Part shown: positions 7,599 through 15,948 of the stretch, piece after piece
Layout: every line of letters begins with the position of its first letter
Numbering within the stretch: position 1 is the stretch's first letter
NCBI GenBank assembly: GCA_035477115.1
Contig: DATIKW010000018.1
Span: 1 to 64,000, forward strand
Source of the DNA: UBA995 sp035477115
Lineage (GTDB): Bacteria; Bacillota; Sulfobacillia; UBA995
Length of the DNA: 64,000 nt
Reading direction: 5' to 3'
The notes under the pieces: generated by a model
The model's input: the letters and a program-made list of their open reading frames with translations, nothing else
Database searches by the model: none
Told to the model about the DNA's origin: nothing
Made by a program: the position numbers and the translations under genes

Positions 7599-9236
7599 TC
7601 AGGTCTCGGCCAGGCCCTGAAAGGGACCGCCGGCCCATGCCACCTTGCCCCCAACCACCGTCAGGACGGGGCGGATATCCTTCAAGGATGGCGGGTCTGC
7701 CCGGGTCGGGTCGACGGGTATGGCGATCATATCGGCTAACTTCCCTGGCTCCAGCGACCCCTTGCGATCCTCTTCGTGGGCCGCGTAAGCCGCACCGAGC
7801 GTGAACAACTGCAGGGCCTCAAGCGGGCTCAGCCGCTCCCGGGAACGCCAGCCGCGCGGCGGGAGTCCCTCACGGTCTTGCCGGGTGACGGCGGCGTGAA
7901 TCCCGTAGAATGGGTTCAGCGGTTCCACCGGCGCATCGGAACTGCCGGCCACCCGTACTCCCGCTTCCAGGAGCGACCGCCACGCATACGCGTGCCGCGT
8001 CCGCCGGATCCCCAAGCGGTCCGGCACCCAGCGGTAGTCAGACCCGACGAATGCAGGCTGCACGTCGGCCACCACCTCGGCCCGGGCCATCCTTCGTATG
8101 AGGGCGGAACTCAATACCTGGCAGTGCAGGAGCCGGTGCCTCGGGTCTCGGCGGGGTGCCGCCCACTGGGCCTCCTCGATAGCGTCCAGGGCGTTGGCCA
8201 CCGCCAAATCGCCGATCGCATGGATGGCCACCTGTCGGCCTGTCCGATGGGTCATCATCACCAGACGTTTCAACTCCCGGAGGGGCGTAACCTCGATGCC
8301 CCGGTTACCAGGATCGTCGCGATAGGGATCGTTCAGGGCAGCCGTCCTGGCGCCTAGCGACCCGTCGGCGAATATTTTGACCGCCCCAAGACGGAACCAC
8401 TCATCGCTTGGCCAGGCGGTGGCCAGGAACTCCCCGAGCGCGAGATGGAACACGTCAAGGACAACTCGCAGGGGGACAAGCCGCCGGCCAACCGCGTTAC
8501 GGTAAATGCTGCAGGCACGCTCGAGCGTGCCCGCCGTCCGCACATCCTCAGGACGGACGGAGGTTATGCCAAGAGACAGAGCTTCACGGGCCGCGCGGCG
8601 AACCGCGGACTCGAGGTCGGCGGTAGATGGAGCAGGCACCGCGTCCGCTACCGCCTGAATGGCGGTTTCCCTGAGGATGCCAGTGGGTTCGCCGGTGACC
8701 GGGTCGCGGTCGATGGCGCCACCTGCCGGATCGGGCGAGGCGGGGGTGATTCCCGCCTGACCGAGGGCCCGGCGGCCGGCCACACCCACGTGGCCGCAAG
8801 TCCTGTATAGCAGGCACGGGCGGCCGCCCGCCGCCTCCTCGATCTGGTCCTTTCCCGGCAGACTCCCGAGGCTGGCCTCGTCCCAGCCGCGGCCGAGAAT
8901 CCACGCGCTCGGCGCCAAGCCGGCCGCAGCGGTACGGATGCGGTTCAGGACCTCGCCGAGGGACGCGCGGGTGAGATTGAGTTCATTGAGACTGAGCCCG
9001 TAAGCCAGCAGGTGCAGGTGGCTGTCGAACAGGCCCGGCAGGACAACGTGCCCTCCCAGGTCTATGCGTTCGACATCGGTGCCGGCCAGCGGTAGGACCT
9101 CGTTCAGGGAACCCACGGCGACGATTCGACCTTCGCGGGCGAGCAACGCCTCCCCCCGCGGGTGCCGCGCGTCCAGGGTGATGATGTCGCAGTTGAGAAA
9201 CAGCGAGGCCCTGCCGTCCGGACCCGCGTTCGCCAT
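7599..9236 (-). CDS. YtcJ-like amidohydrolase (amidohydrolase family 3)
   Basis: The 545-residue protein has the composite-domain start NCDIITLDARHPRGEALLAREGRIVAVGS. The metal-binding strand VVLPGLFDSHLHLLAYGLSL then supplies the H-x-H pair. Further blocks are WILGRGWDEASLG, LSLGITSVRPEDV, VKIFADGSLGARTAALNDPY, VAIHAIGDLAVANALDAIEE and VAGSSDAPVEPLNPFYGIHA, which together match metal-dependent amidohydrolases of the YtcJ/NfdA group. They hydrolyse amide or N-formyl bonds in unknown substrates. The start codon shares a base with the divIVA stop, so the genes are coupled. Confidence 0.85.
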   Translation of the reverse strand: MANAGPDGRASLFLNCDIITLDARHPRGEALLAREGRIVAVGSLNEVLPLAGTDVERIDLGGHVVLPGLFDSHLHLLAYGLSLNELNLTRASLGEVLNRIRTAAAGLAPSAWILGRGWDEASLGSLPGKDQIEEAAGGRPCLLYRTCGHVGVAGRRALGQAGITPASPDPAGGAIDRDPVTGEPTGILRETAIQAVADAVPAPSTADLESAVRRAAREALSLGITSVRPEDVRTAGTLERACSIYRNAVGRRLVPLRVVLDVFHLALGEFLATAWPSDEWFRLGAVKIFADGSLGARTAALNDPYRDDPGNRGIEVTPLRELKRLVMMTHRTGRQVAIHAIGDLAVANALDAIEEAQWAAPRRDPRHRLLHCQVLSSALIRRMARAEVVADVQPAFVGSDYRWVPDRLGIRRTRHAYAWRSLLEAGVRVAGSSDAPVEPLNPFYGIHAAVTRQDREGLPPRGWRSRERLSPLEALQLFTLGAAYAAHEEDRKGSLEPGKLADMIAIPVDPTRADPPSLKDIRPVLTVVGGKVAWAGGPFQGLAET

Positions 9237-9886
9237 CAGCGTGAATCCTCCTTGTCGTCGAGCAGGTCGTCCACCCAGTGACGACGGCCTCGGGCCGGAC
9301 CTGGTAGCTCGCGGGGCCCTTGCGCCCCGGCGGGAGGGGTCAAGGGCTCAAATGGCTCCTCCGGGGCGGCCACGGGCGCGGCTATAGACTCCGCCAGGGG
9401 AGCGGAGCGCAGCCGCTCGCGATCTTCACCGTCATCCACGTCCTGGGTAGCGTCCTGGAAAAGCTCGAGTTGATTCTCGAGGAAGTTGCGCATACGCACG
9501 CGGAATACTTGAGCGCGTCGCCGCAGCTCATCGTACTCCGCGAAAGCTCGGCCCGTCCTCGTCTGGGACTCATCGATTACCCTTGTCGCCTGTTGTTCTG
9601 CTTGGCGGAGGGTGAGCAGCGCCTCCTTCTCCGCATTGGCCTTGATCTCCCGGGCGGTCTCCTGGGCGACGACCAGGGTCCGGTTCAGGGTATCCTCGAG
9701 GTTCCGGTAGTGTCGCAGTTCCTTCTCGCACTCCTGAATCCGATCGCGAAGGGCTTGACTATCGCGAAGGACGGTCTCGAATTCGCGGACCACGAGGTCG
9801 AGGAAGTCATCCACTTCTTCCTCCCGGTAACCTCGAAAGGACCGCGCGAACTCCTTGTTGTGTATGTCAAGGGGCGTCAAAGACAT
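9236..9886 (-). CDS. divIVA: Cell division protein DivIVA
   Basis: DivIVA binds negatively curved membrane at division sites and poles and recruits division or sporulation partners. The 216-residue protein starts MSLTPLDIHNKEFARSFRGY and continues REEEVDDFLDLVVREFETVL, the conserved membrane-binding N-terminal domain. About 100 residues of heptad-like coiled coil follow, then a Pro/Glu-rich tail ending in a basic-acidic stretch (RRHWVDDLLDDKEDSR). It is the last division gene of the sepF-yggT-divIVA string. The ylmH gene that often sits between yggT and divIVA is absent. Confidence 0.93.
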   Translation of the reverse strand: MSLTPLDIHNKEFARSFRGYREEEVDDFLDLVVREFETVLRDSQALRDRIQECEKELRHYRNLEDTLNRTLVVAQETAREIKANAEKEALLTLRQAEQQATRVIDESQTRTGRAFAEYDELRRRAQVFRVRMRNFLENQLELFQDATQDVDDGEDRERLRSAPLAESIAAPVAAPEEPFEPLTPPAGAQGPRELPGPARGRRHWVDDLLDDKEDSR

Positions 9887-9950
9887 GGTCAGACCTCCCT
9901 CCGCTCCGAGTCTCCCACTTCGACAACCTGGCAGGAATCCCTTGCTGCAT

Positions 9951-10241
9951 TCAGGACGGCAGCGCGAGGATGAGGGACGCCAGTAACCGCCGCACGAGGC
10001 CGAGTAAGATCAGGGCGAGCAGCGGCGACAGATCCAGACCGTGGATGGGCGGGAGCCAGCGGCGGATGGGGACGAGGATCGGGTCCGTCAGACGCCGCAA
10101 GATGCGTAAGATCCTGTAATAGGCAGGCCCGCTGCCCGGCACCCAACTCGCAAGGGCCCGGGCGAGCAACAACACGAAGAACACCTGGTAGGCAAAGTCC
10201 ACCGCGTCGAGCAATACCGCCTGCAACGCACTCATCACCAC
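9951..10241 (-). CDS. YggT-family membrane protein
   Basis: This 96-residue protein has two hydrophobic segments separated by a basic loop. The core LLLARALASWVPGSGPAYYR, then ILRRLTDPILVPIRRWLPPI and LDLSPLLALILLG matches the YggT (YlmG) family: R.L.SW, the L...T.P.L.P.R...P block and D.SP...L. Family members are linked to envelope integrity and septum or nucleoid distribution, without a defined activity. Its place between sepF and divIVA is the conserved one in Bacillota. Confidence 0.9.
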   Translation of the reverse strand: MVMSALQAVLLDAVDFAYQVFFVLLLARALASWVPGSGPAYYRILRILRRLTDPILVPIRRWLPPIHGLDLSPLLALILLGLVRRLLASLILALPS

Positions 10242-10334
10242 TCGGTCACTCCTTGCCGTCCGGTCGTCCCTTGCGCGGGCAATGGATGCATCGATCTTGC
10301 GTACACCGGTTCATCATGGCACGGACCCCCCATC

Positions 10335-10363
10335 GTAGGGGCGGGTTCGGAGCCCGCACCTAC
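10335..10363. repeat. dispersed palindromic repeat, copy 1
   Basis: A 29-bp near-palindrome reads GTAGGGGCGGGTT, then CGGA, then GCCCGCACCTAC. It is the most diverged of four copies in the window, with two mismatches in the right arm. It overlaps the sepF stop codon: the TAG at 10362-10360 lies inside the repeat. As RNA it could form a hairpin at the 3' end of sepF. Confidence 0.8.
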
Positions 10364-10806
10364 CGTTCCCCTTCCTCCTCCCGCCGGGAGGCGACCTCGA
10401 CATTGGGCGGCGCGAACAGGAATACGCCCGGGCTCACCCGTCGGGTGACCCCTTGCAGGGCGTAAGTTGCCCCGGACACGAAGTCGATCACCCGCCTGGC
10501 CAACTCCTTGTCGGCGTCCTCGAGCACGACGATGATAGGCTGGCGCTCCCGCAGGTGGTCGGCGATCGCTGCCACCTCGTCGAATTTGGCCGGCTCGACG
10601 ATGTTGACCCGAAGCCCTCCTCGCTGGCCGCCGGGGAGGGGCACCAGTTGGCGGGCCGGGCGAATCGGCAGCCCGTCCTGGGCGGCTGCGGTCTCCGGTG
10701 GGTTCTCTACCGGCGGCGGTTCCCCCGTCTCTCCATCGGCGTCCAGGGCATCCACCCGCTCAAACCCGAGCAAGCTCAAGAGTCGATCGAGCCATCCTCC
10801 GCGCAT
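10360..10806 (-). CDS. sepF: Cell division protein SepF
   Basis: SepF anchors FtsZ to the membrane and organises the Z-ring. The 148-residue protein begins with the amphipathic membrane-targeting helix MRGGWLDRLLSLLGFERVD. A flexible acidic and proline-rich linker leads to the SepF core (about 65-140): RVNIVEPAKFDEVAAIADHL, PIIVVLEDADKELARRVIDF and VSGATYALQGVTRRVSPGVF. No ftsA lies in the cluster, so SepF may be an important FtsZ tether here. It overlaps the yggS 3' end by 31 bases. Its stop codon is supplied by a dispersed palindromic repeat. Confidence 0.93.
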   Translation of the reverse strand: MRGGWLDRLLSLLGFERVDALDADGETGEPPPVENPPETAAAQDGLPIRPARQLVPLPGGQRGGLRVNIVEPAKFDEVAAIADHLRERQPIIVVLEDADKELARRVIDFVSGATYALQGVTRRVSPGVFLFAPPNVEVASRREEEGER

Positions 10807-11492
10807 GCGCGCTCCTCCTCCCCCAGTCGGCCGAAGATGGTCCTCCCCAACCGCACCAGGTTAGATCCTTCTTCCACTGCCACCGGGTAGTCGTCGCTCA
10901 TCCCCATTGACAACCATTTCAGCTCCGTGCTCGCGAAGCCTTTCGCCTTGGCCCGTTCCAGCAGCTCCCGTAAGCCGGCAAAGGCCGGGCGAGGATCGCC
11001 GACCAGCGGCCCGATGGTCATGAGACCTCTCACGCGCAGGTGCTCGAGCGAACTCAAGTCGGTCAGAAATTGCGGCAAGTCGGCCGGCGCCACCCCCCAT
11101 TTTGCGGGTTCTCCGGTCACGTTGACTTGGACCAAAGTCTCAACCACGCGCCCCGCGTGGTGAGCGCGGCGGTCCAGTTCCCGAGCCAAGGTCAAGCGGT
11201 CCAATGAGTGAATGAGAGCGAAACACAAGACGGCCTGCCGGGCCTTGTTGGTCTGAAGATGGCCGACCAGGTGCCACGTGACCCCGGGGAAGCACCCAAC
11301 TTTGGCGAGTGCCTCCTGAACGCGGCTTTCTCCGAAGTCCTGCTGCCCCGCTGCCATCGCTTCCGCAATGTACGGTGCGGCAACCCCCTTGGTGACGGCG
11401 ACAACGTGAACGTCAGCGGGGTCCCGCCCCACCTTCCCGGCGGCCCTGGCGATGCGGGTACGAACTCGGTTGAGATTCTCGGCAACGCCCAT
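10776..11492 (-). CDS. yggS: YggS/PLPBP-family pyridoxal-phosphate homeostasis protein
   Basis: These are non-catalytic PLP-binding proteins with an alanine-racemase-like barrel that keep vitamin B6 and amino acid pools balanced. The 238-residue protein shows the PLP lysine Lys35 in VVAVTKGVAAPYIAEAMAAG. The family blocks FGESRVQEALAK, WHLVGHLQTNKARQAV, LVQVNVTGEPAKWG, LRVRGLMTIGPL and KWLSMGMSDDYPVAVEEGSN follow, ending in VRLGRTIFG. The position directly upstream of sepF is conserved in Bacillota (ylmE). Confidence 0.93.
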   Translation of the reverse strand: MGVAENLNRVRTRIARAAGKVGRDPADVHVVAVTKGVAAPYIAEAMAAGQQDFGESRVQEALAKVGCFPGVTWHLVGHLQTNKARQAVLCFALIHSLDRLTLARELDRRAHHAGRVVETLVQVNVTGEPAKWGVAPADLPQFLTDLSSLEHLRVRGLMTIGPLVGDPRPAFAGLRELLERAKAKGFASTELKWLSMGMSDDYPVAVEEGSNLVRLGRTIFGRLGEEERACAEDGSIDS

Positions 11493-11505
11493 CCCGCCGC
11501 GCCCC

Positions 11506-12783
11506 CTAGCGGATGCGCATATCTTCGCGTACCAGCCAGGGATTGAGCACTATCTCCTGGCCCATCTCGATCCCTCGCACCACGACCCGGCGCTCGTCGC
11601 CTCCAAGCACGTCCACCCCGCGGAAGCGCGCGGTGCCGTCGATGACGGCCATCACGCCCATGACGCCTTCCCGTTCCACGAGGGCTCGCCGGTCCACCGC
11701 CGGGCCCCGCCACCGGTCCAGGACGACTTCCACTGCGGCTTGCCGCATCCCTGCCAGTTCGTCGGGCGCCGGACCCACCCGCAGGACGATCAGCATCGAG
11801 TCATTTGGCTCGGGTGTTCCCCGGTATTGCAGGCTTGCAGGCACGGGCAGGGAACCGAGGTCGGTGAACCGTACCTCCATCTTCTCAGGGAAGGCCGCGC
11901 CCCGGCTCGCCGACACCACCAGCGCCAAATAGGTCTCGCCGGTATCCATCACCTTGAACAGAGGCGTCGCCGCACGCACTTCCTGGCCGTCACGGGCCCG
12001 GGACGGCCTGACCGCCAGGTTTGCGAGGCGAGCAGCGCTCATCTCGACCAGCTGACGGGGTGTCACTACCTGCTCCAGTCCATCCAGTTCCAGGTTGACC
12101 ACGCCCGCTTTCGGCGCCGCCAGTTGAACCGCCAGCCCCTCGAGGAAATCGCGTTGCGCAATCACTCTCTGCTCAAGCAGCGCCAACTCCCGGGTCAGGG
12201 CCAGATTCTCATCTTCCGCCGCTCGGTAGTGCCGCAGCAGTTCCCGGAGTCCGGCCTCGCCCCGAACCACAGCGCTCGTGTCGCCGGCGAGGATGGCCGC
12301 CCGGAGTTCCCGCACGGTTGCCGCGACCTGGGACCTCAAGGCCGCGCGCCGTTCGGCTACCGCTTGGCGGCGCGGGGCTTGAGCGAGATCCATCATCGAC
12401 AGCTGGCCTTCCAGTGCCGCCAGATCCCGGTGAGCATCGGCCATCGCCCGCCGGTTCTCAAGCTCGGCCACCACTGTCCCCACCCGGACGCGTTCTCCCG
12501 ACTCGACCATCCACCGCAGCGTACCGCCTGCCGGGGCGACGACCACCGTCTCCCATCTGGCCAGCACCGCCGACTCTCTGAGCACCAGTTCAACGCTGCC
12601 TTCCTGGACCAGTCCAACCTGTACGATTCCCATCAAGAGCCAACTGCGAAGCCAGGCCAGGAGGGCCAGCATGACCAGCGCCAACCCGACGAGGAGAAGA
12701 GGCTGCGGGGCCGCCTTGACCCCACGTCGGCGACGCCCGCCAACCCTCGCCGGCTTCCCCCTCACCCTGCCCCGACTGGACAC
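11506..12783 (-). CDS. HlyD-like membrane-anchored adaptor protein
   Basis: The 425-residue protein has a basic N-terminus (SSRGRVRGKPARVGGRRRR), one membrane segment (about 28-50) and a lipoyl/barrel-sandwich half-motif at VVVAPAGGTLRWMVESGERVRVGTVVAEL, split here at about 85-110. An alpha-helical hairpin of about 110 residues follows, then the second lipoyl half (VAAPKAGVV) and a beta-barrel region. This is the layout of HlyD/RND-type periplasmic adaptors. No transporter ATPase or outer-membrane partner is next to it. A copy in the ylm/sep region just upstream of yggS is known in other Clostridia; its role is unknown. Confidence 0.75.
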   Translation of the reverse strand: MSSRGRVRGKPARVGGRRRRGVKAAPQPLLLVGLALVMLALLAWLRSWLLMGIVQVGLVQEGSVELVLRESAVLARWETVVVAPAGGTLRWMVESGERVRVGTVVAELENRRAMADAHRDLAALEGQLSMMDLAQAPRRQAVAERRAALRSQVAATVRELRAAILAGDTSAVVRGEAGLRELLRHYRAAEDENLALTRELALLEQRVIAQRDFLEGLAVQLAAPKAGVVNLELDGLEQVVTPRQLVEMSAARLANLAVRPSRARDGQEVRAATPLFKVMDTGETYLALVVSASRGAAFPEKMEVRFTDLGSLPVPASLQYRGTPEPNDSMLIVLRVGPAPDELAGMRQAAVEVVLDRWRGPAVDRRALVEREGVMGVMAVIDGTARFRGVDVLGGDERRVVVRGIEMGQEIVLNPWLVREDMRIR

Positions 12784-12853
12784 TGTACCGGCGGATTCGC
12801 CGGGGGAGCCGCCCTATCCTTCACTCCTGCCCGCAAGGCACACGCGACCGGGG

Positions 12854-15058
12854 TCAGCACTCGGTGAAGGAACACGACACGCAGTGGATACAACCTTCCT
12901 GCTGTACGAGACTGGCGTTGCCGCAGGCTGGACATATGCCGAATATGGCGACCTGGTTGGCCGGAGGGGGCCCCGAGGGAGTCCCGTTGGGGGAATTCAA
13001 GTACTCGGCCGCCAGAGCCTTGCCGATCGCATCGGGGACGGAGAGCACCCGGCCGGTACCGAAGCCCACCGAACGACTGCCACCGATCCCGATGAGCTGT
13101 TCGGTGATTCGCTCCAGGGGCAGCCCGCAGCGCAGGCCCAGGGAGATCATCCGCGCTATGGCTTCGGTCAAGGCCAACAGGTCGGAGCCGGCGCGCCCGA
13201 TGGTGGCGAAGACTTCGAACGGCCTTCCCGCGTGCTCGTTCGCCGTGAGCCACAGGGTGCCGGAGGGGGTTATTACCCGCCTCGTCCGTCCGGCCAGGAC
13301 ATCCGGGCGGGCCTGGGGCGCCACCGCCGGGAGAGGCTTGGCGGCGGCATCCCCGGCCGTGGTGCCGATGTTGAGGACCTGTTCGTCGCGACTGCCGTAG
13401 CGGTAGATCGTGAGACCCTTCAGCCCCAGGCGATGGGCCTTCACGAATGCTTCGCCAACATCCGCCGCCGTGGCCTCCCGGGGCAGATTCACCGTCTTGG
13501 AGACAGCGTTGTCGACGTGTTCCTGGAAAGCGGCCTGGATGCGCAGATGCCACTCAGGAGCGACCTCGTGGGCGCACACGAACAGCCGGGCCACGTCCTC
13601 GGGCACTCCCTCGACGGCCTTGACCGTGCCCGCGCGGGAGATCCGCTCCATCAACTCCTTGCTGTAGAACCCCCTCTCCCGGGCCATCGCGAGGAACAGC
13701 GGATTCACCTCCGTGAGCACCTTACCGTCGAGCACCTTGCGGTGGAACGCCACGGCGAACAAGGGTTCACAGCCGCTCGCGCAGCCGGCAATGATGCTCA
13801 AGGTGCCGGTGGGCGCGATGGTGGTGCGGGTGGCGTTGCGGACAGCAGCGCCCCGGGCGTAGATGCTCCGGGAGAAGTCGGGGAAGGGGCCGCGTTCTCT
13901 GGCCAGTTCCTCGGACGCCCGCCTTGCCTCCGACTGGATGAACCGCATGATCTCGCCGGCCAGCGACACTGCTTGCTCGGAGTCGTAGGCGATGCCAAGT
14001 CGGATGAGGAGGTCGGCGAATCCCATGATGCCGAGGCCTATCTTCCGGGTACGAAGGGTGGCCTGCTCGATCTCGGGCAAGGAGTAGCGGTTAGCGTCGA
14101 TCACGTTATCCAGGAAACGGACGGCGAGGTGCACCACTTCCCGGAGCTTCTCGTGATCCACCGCCCCCCTCTCCACCATCCGCGCCAGATTGACGCTGGC
14201 CAGTACGCAGGATTCATAGGGCAGCAGCGGCTGTTCCCCGCAGGGATTGGTGCTCTCGATGGCTCCCCGCTCGGGGGTGGGATTGTCGCGGTTGATCCGG
14301 TCGAGGAAGATCACGCCCGGCTCTCCGTTCTTCCAGGCCATCTCCACCATCCGCCCGAAGACATCCTTCGCCCGGAGTCTGCCGGCGACCCCGCCGCATC
14401 TTGGATTGATCAGGTCGTACTCCTCATCCCCCTCGACCGCGTGCATGAAGTCGTCGGTCACTGCCACCGATAGATTGAAGTTGGTGATGTCGCGGCCGTC
14501 CGCCTTGCAGGTGATGAATTCGAGGATGTCGGGATGGTCCACCCGGAGGATGCCCATATTGGCGCCCCGCCGCGTGCCGCCTTGCTTGATCGCCTCGGTG
14601 GCCGCGTTGAAGCACTTCAGGAAGGACACGGGACCGCTGGCGATCCCGCCCGTGGAACGAACGACGTCGTTCTTGGGCCGCAAGCGCGAGAAAGCGAAGC
14701 CCGTGCCGCCGCCGGAGCGCTGGATGAGCGCCGCGTGCTTGATGCTGTCGAAGATCGCCTCGATCGAGTCCGCCACCGGCAGCACAAAGCAAGCGGAGAG
14801 CTGGCCGAGTTCGCGACCGGCATTCATGAGGCAGGGCGAGTTGGGCAGGGCCTCGAGCGAACTCAGCATCCGGTAGAAGCGCTGTTCCCAGGCGGCCACC
14901 TCTCCCGGGTCCTTCCCGTAGACCGTTCCTTCGACCGCGGCGATATGGCGGGCCACCCTCCGGAACAGCTCTTCCGCCGTCTCCACTACCTTGCCGTCTA
15001 CCCTGGCCAGGTACCTGGTCTCCAGCACGACCCGGGCATTCTCCGTCAACTCCGGCAA
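12854..15058 (-). CDS. nrdJ: Adenosylcobalamin-dependent ribonucleoside-diphosphate reductase (class II)
   Basis: NrdJ reduces ribonucleotides using a radical from coenzyme B12. The 734-residue protein carries SPCLMNAGRELGQLSACFVL (redox cysteine), GGGTGFAFSRLRPK, RRGANMGILRVDHPDI, the active-site block STNPCGEQPLLPYESC (Asn-Cys-Glu radical motif) and TTIAPTGTLSIIAGCASGCE. A C-terminal TSCPD-like segment ends in a four-cysteine zinc ribbon (CPACG..CIHCVSC). It lies two bases after the nrdR stop, so repressor and enzyme are co-transcribed and controlled by the NrdR boxes upstream. The enzyme works with or without oxygen but needs B12. Confidence 0.95.
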   Translation of the reverse strand: MPELTENARVVLETRYLARVDGKVVETAEELFRRVARHIAAVEGTVYGKDPGEVAAWEQRFYRMLSSLEALPNSPCLMNAGRELGQLSACFVLPVADSIEAIFDSIKHAALIQRSGGGTGFAFSRLRPKNDVVRSTGGIASGPVSFLKCFNAATEAIKQGGTRRGANMGILRVDHPDILEFITCKADGRDITNFNLSVAVTDDFMHAVEGDEEYDLINPRCGGVAGRLRAKDVFGRMVEMAWKNGEPGVIFLDRINRDNPTPERGAIESTNPCGEQPLLPYESCVLASVNLARMVERGAVDHEKLREVVHLAVRFLDNVIDANRYSLPEIEQATLRTRKIGLGIMGFADLLIRLGIAYDSEQAVSLAGEIMRFIQSEARRASEELARERGPFPDFSRSIYARGAAVRNATRTTIAPTGTLSIIAGCASGCEPLFAVAFHRKVLDGKVLTEVNPLFLAMARERGFYSKELMERISRAGTVKAVEGVPEDVARLFVCAHEVAPEWHLRIQAAFQEHVDNAVSKTVNLPREATAADVGEAFVKAHRLGLKGLTIYRYGSRDEQVLNIGTTAGDAAAKPLPAVAPQARPDVLAGRTRRVITPSGTLWLTANEHAGRPFEVFATIGRAGSDLLALTEAIARMISLGLRCGLPLERITEQLIGIGGSRSVGFGTGRVLSVPDAIGKALAAEYLNSPNGTPSGPPPANQVAIFGICPACGNASLVQQEGCIHCVSCSFTEC

Positions 15059-15060
15059 CG

Positions 15061-15516
15061 CTATTCCTCCCCGAGTAGCTTCTCAAGTTCGTCCCGGAAC
15101 CGGCTGAGGTCCTTGAACTGCCGGTACACGGAGGCGAAGCGGACGTAAGCGATGTCGTCGATCTCCCGCAGCCGTTCCATCACGAGTTCCCCGATAATCT
15201 GGCTGGACACCTCCCGCTCGCCCTGGTTGCGCAGGTGCGCCTCGATCCCGCGTACCACCTCTTCGAGCTGGGGCAAGGGCACCGGTCGTTTCTCGCAGGC
15301 CTTGGTCAGCCCCATCAAGATCTTGCGCGCATCGAATTGTTCGCGCCGGCCGTCCTTCTTGACGACCATCAAGGGGACATCGTCCACCTTCTCGTAAGTG
15401 GTGAAACGGCGCCCACAGCGTTCGCATTCGCGCCGGCGGCGAATACTGACCCCATCATCGATGGGGCGGGAGTCAACCACCCGGCTGTCGAGTTGCCAGC
15501 AATAGGGACAACGCAT
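15061..15516 (-). CDS. nrdR: Transcriptional repressor NrdR
   Basis: NrdR is an ATP/dATP-sensing repressor of ribonucleotide reductase genes. The 151-residue protein begins MRCPYCWQLDSRVVDSRPID, the first half of the zinc ribbon, with CERCGRRFTTYEKVD as the second half. An ATP-cone domain (about 50-140) follows with VVKKDGRREQFDARKILMGL and DIAYVRFASVYRQFKDLSRF. Length and domains are standard. It is the first gene of the nrdR-nrdJ unit, and two NrdR boxes lie in its own promoter region, so it should be autoregulated. Confidence 0.96.
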   Translation of the reverse strand: MRCPYCWQLDSRVVDSRPIDDGVSIRRRRECERCGRRFTTYEKVDDVPLMVVKKDGRREQFDARKILMGLTKACEKRPVPLPQLEEVVRGIEAHLRNQGEREVSSQIIGELVMERLREIDDIAYVRFASVYRQFKDLSRFRDELEKLLGEE

Positions 15517-15541
15517 CCAGCCTCCCCCTTTGCGGCCAACG

Positions 15542-15588
15542 GCACGACATGTGGTACCGGTTACAGCCTATACTACTACATGTGGTGA
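15542..15588 (-). promoter_or_regulatory. pair of NrdR boxes upstream of nrdR-nrdJ
   Basis: Two near-palindromic 16-mers lie at 15573-15588 (plus strand CTACTACATGTGGTGA) and 15542-15557 (GCACGACATGTGGTAC). Both fit the NrdR box pattern (aca-C-w-A-t-A-T-a-T-w-G-tgt) at its key C, A, AT, T and G positions. Their start-to-start distance is exactly 31 bp, about three helical turns, as in known NrdR-regulated promoters. Confidence 0.85.
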
Positions 15589-15593
15589 GTCAA
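15567..15593 (-). promoter_or_regulatory. putative sigma-A promoter of nrdR-nrdJ
   Basis: On the minus strand a TTGACT -35 (15588-15593) is followed 15 bp later by TATAGG (15567-15572). The spacing is short for sigma-A. The upstream NrdR box fills the spacer, so bound repressor would block polymerase. Confidence 0.5.
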
Positions 15594-15597
15594 GGGC

Positions 15598-15906
15598 TCA
15601 GCGCAGGGGGGGTTCGGCGAGCGAGGGCATCTCCACCAGGATCACGTCGGATCCGATCTTTCGGATTCGCTCCCAGGGGATGATGTATTCAGTGTCCCGG
15701 CCGAACAGGCCGAGGAACCGTCCCGGACCGGGGACTACCAGGGCGAGGATTCGGCCCGAGACGAGGTCAAGTTCCAGATCGTTGACCACTCCCAGACGCC
15801 GTCCATCGAGGGTATTGACCACGTCGCGGAGGCGGAGGTCCGAACCGCGGACGAGTTGCCAGGCTTCGCGAATGCCCGGGCCCGGCCGCCCATCCATGCG
15901 CTCCAC
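15598..15906 (-). CDS. YlmC/YmxH-family PRC-barrel sporulation-associated protein
   Basis: The 102-residue protein consists of a single PRC-barrel domain: VRGSDLRLRDVVNTLDGRRL, GVVNDLELDLVSGRILALVV, a GPGRFLGLFG loop, and DTEYIIPWERIRKIGSDVIL. YlmC/YmxH proteins have this length and pattern and are found next to sigG or in sporulation loci of Bacillota; no activity is established. About 18 residues precede the usual family start, so initiation could be at the internal GTG (VRGSDL). It sits between spoIIR and nrdR. Confidence 0.85.
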   Translation of the reverse strand: MERMDGRPGPGIREAWQLVRGSDLRLRDVVNTLDGRRLGVVNDLELDLVSGRILALVVPGPGRFLGLFGRDTEYIIPWERIRKIGSDVILVEMPSLAEPPLR

Positions 15907-15948
15907 CCCCGGACATGTTTATGCCGGTAAGCGGGAACCATCCCCGGT

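Noticed and set aside
12671..14473. 600-codon plus-strand frame opposite nrdJ
   Set aside because: A shadow of the strongly supported class II reductase gene in GC-rich DNA.
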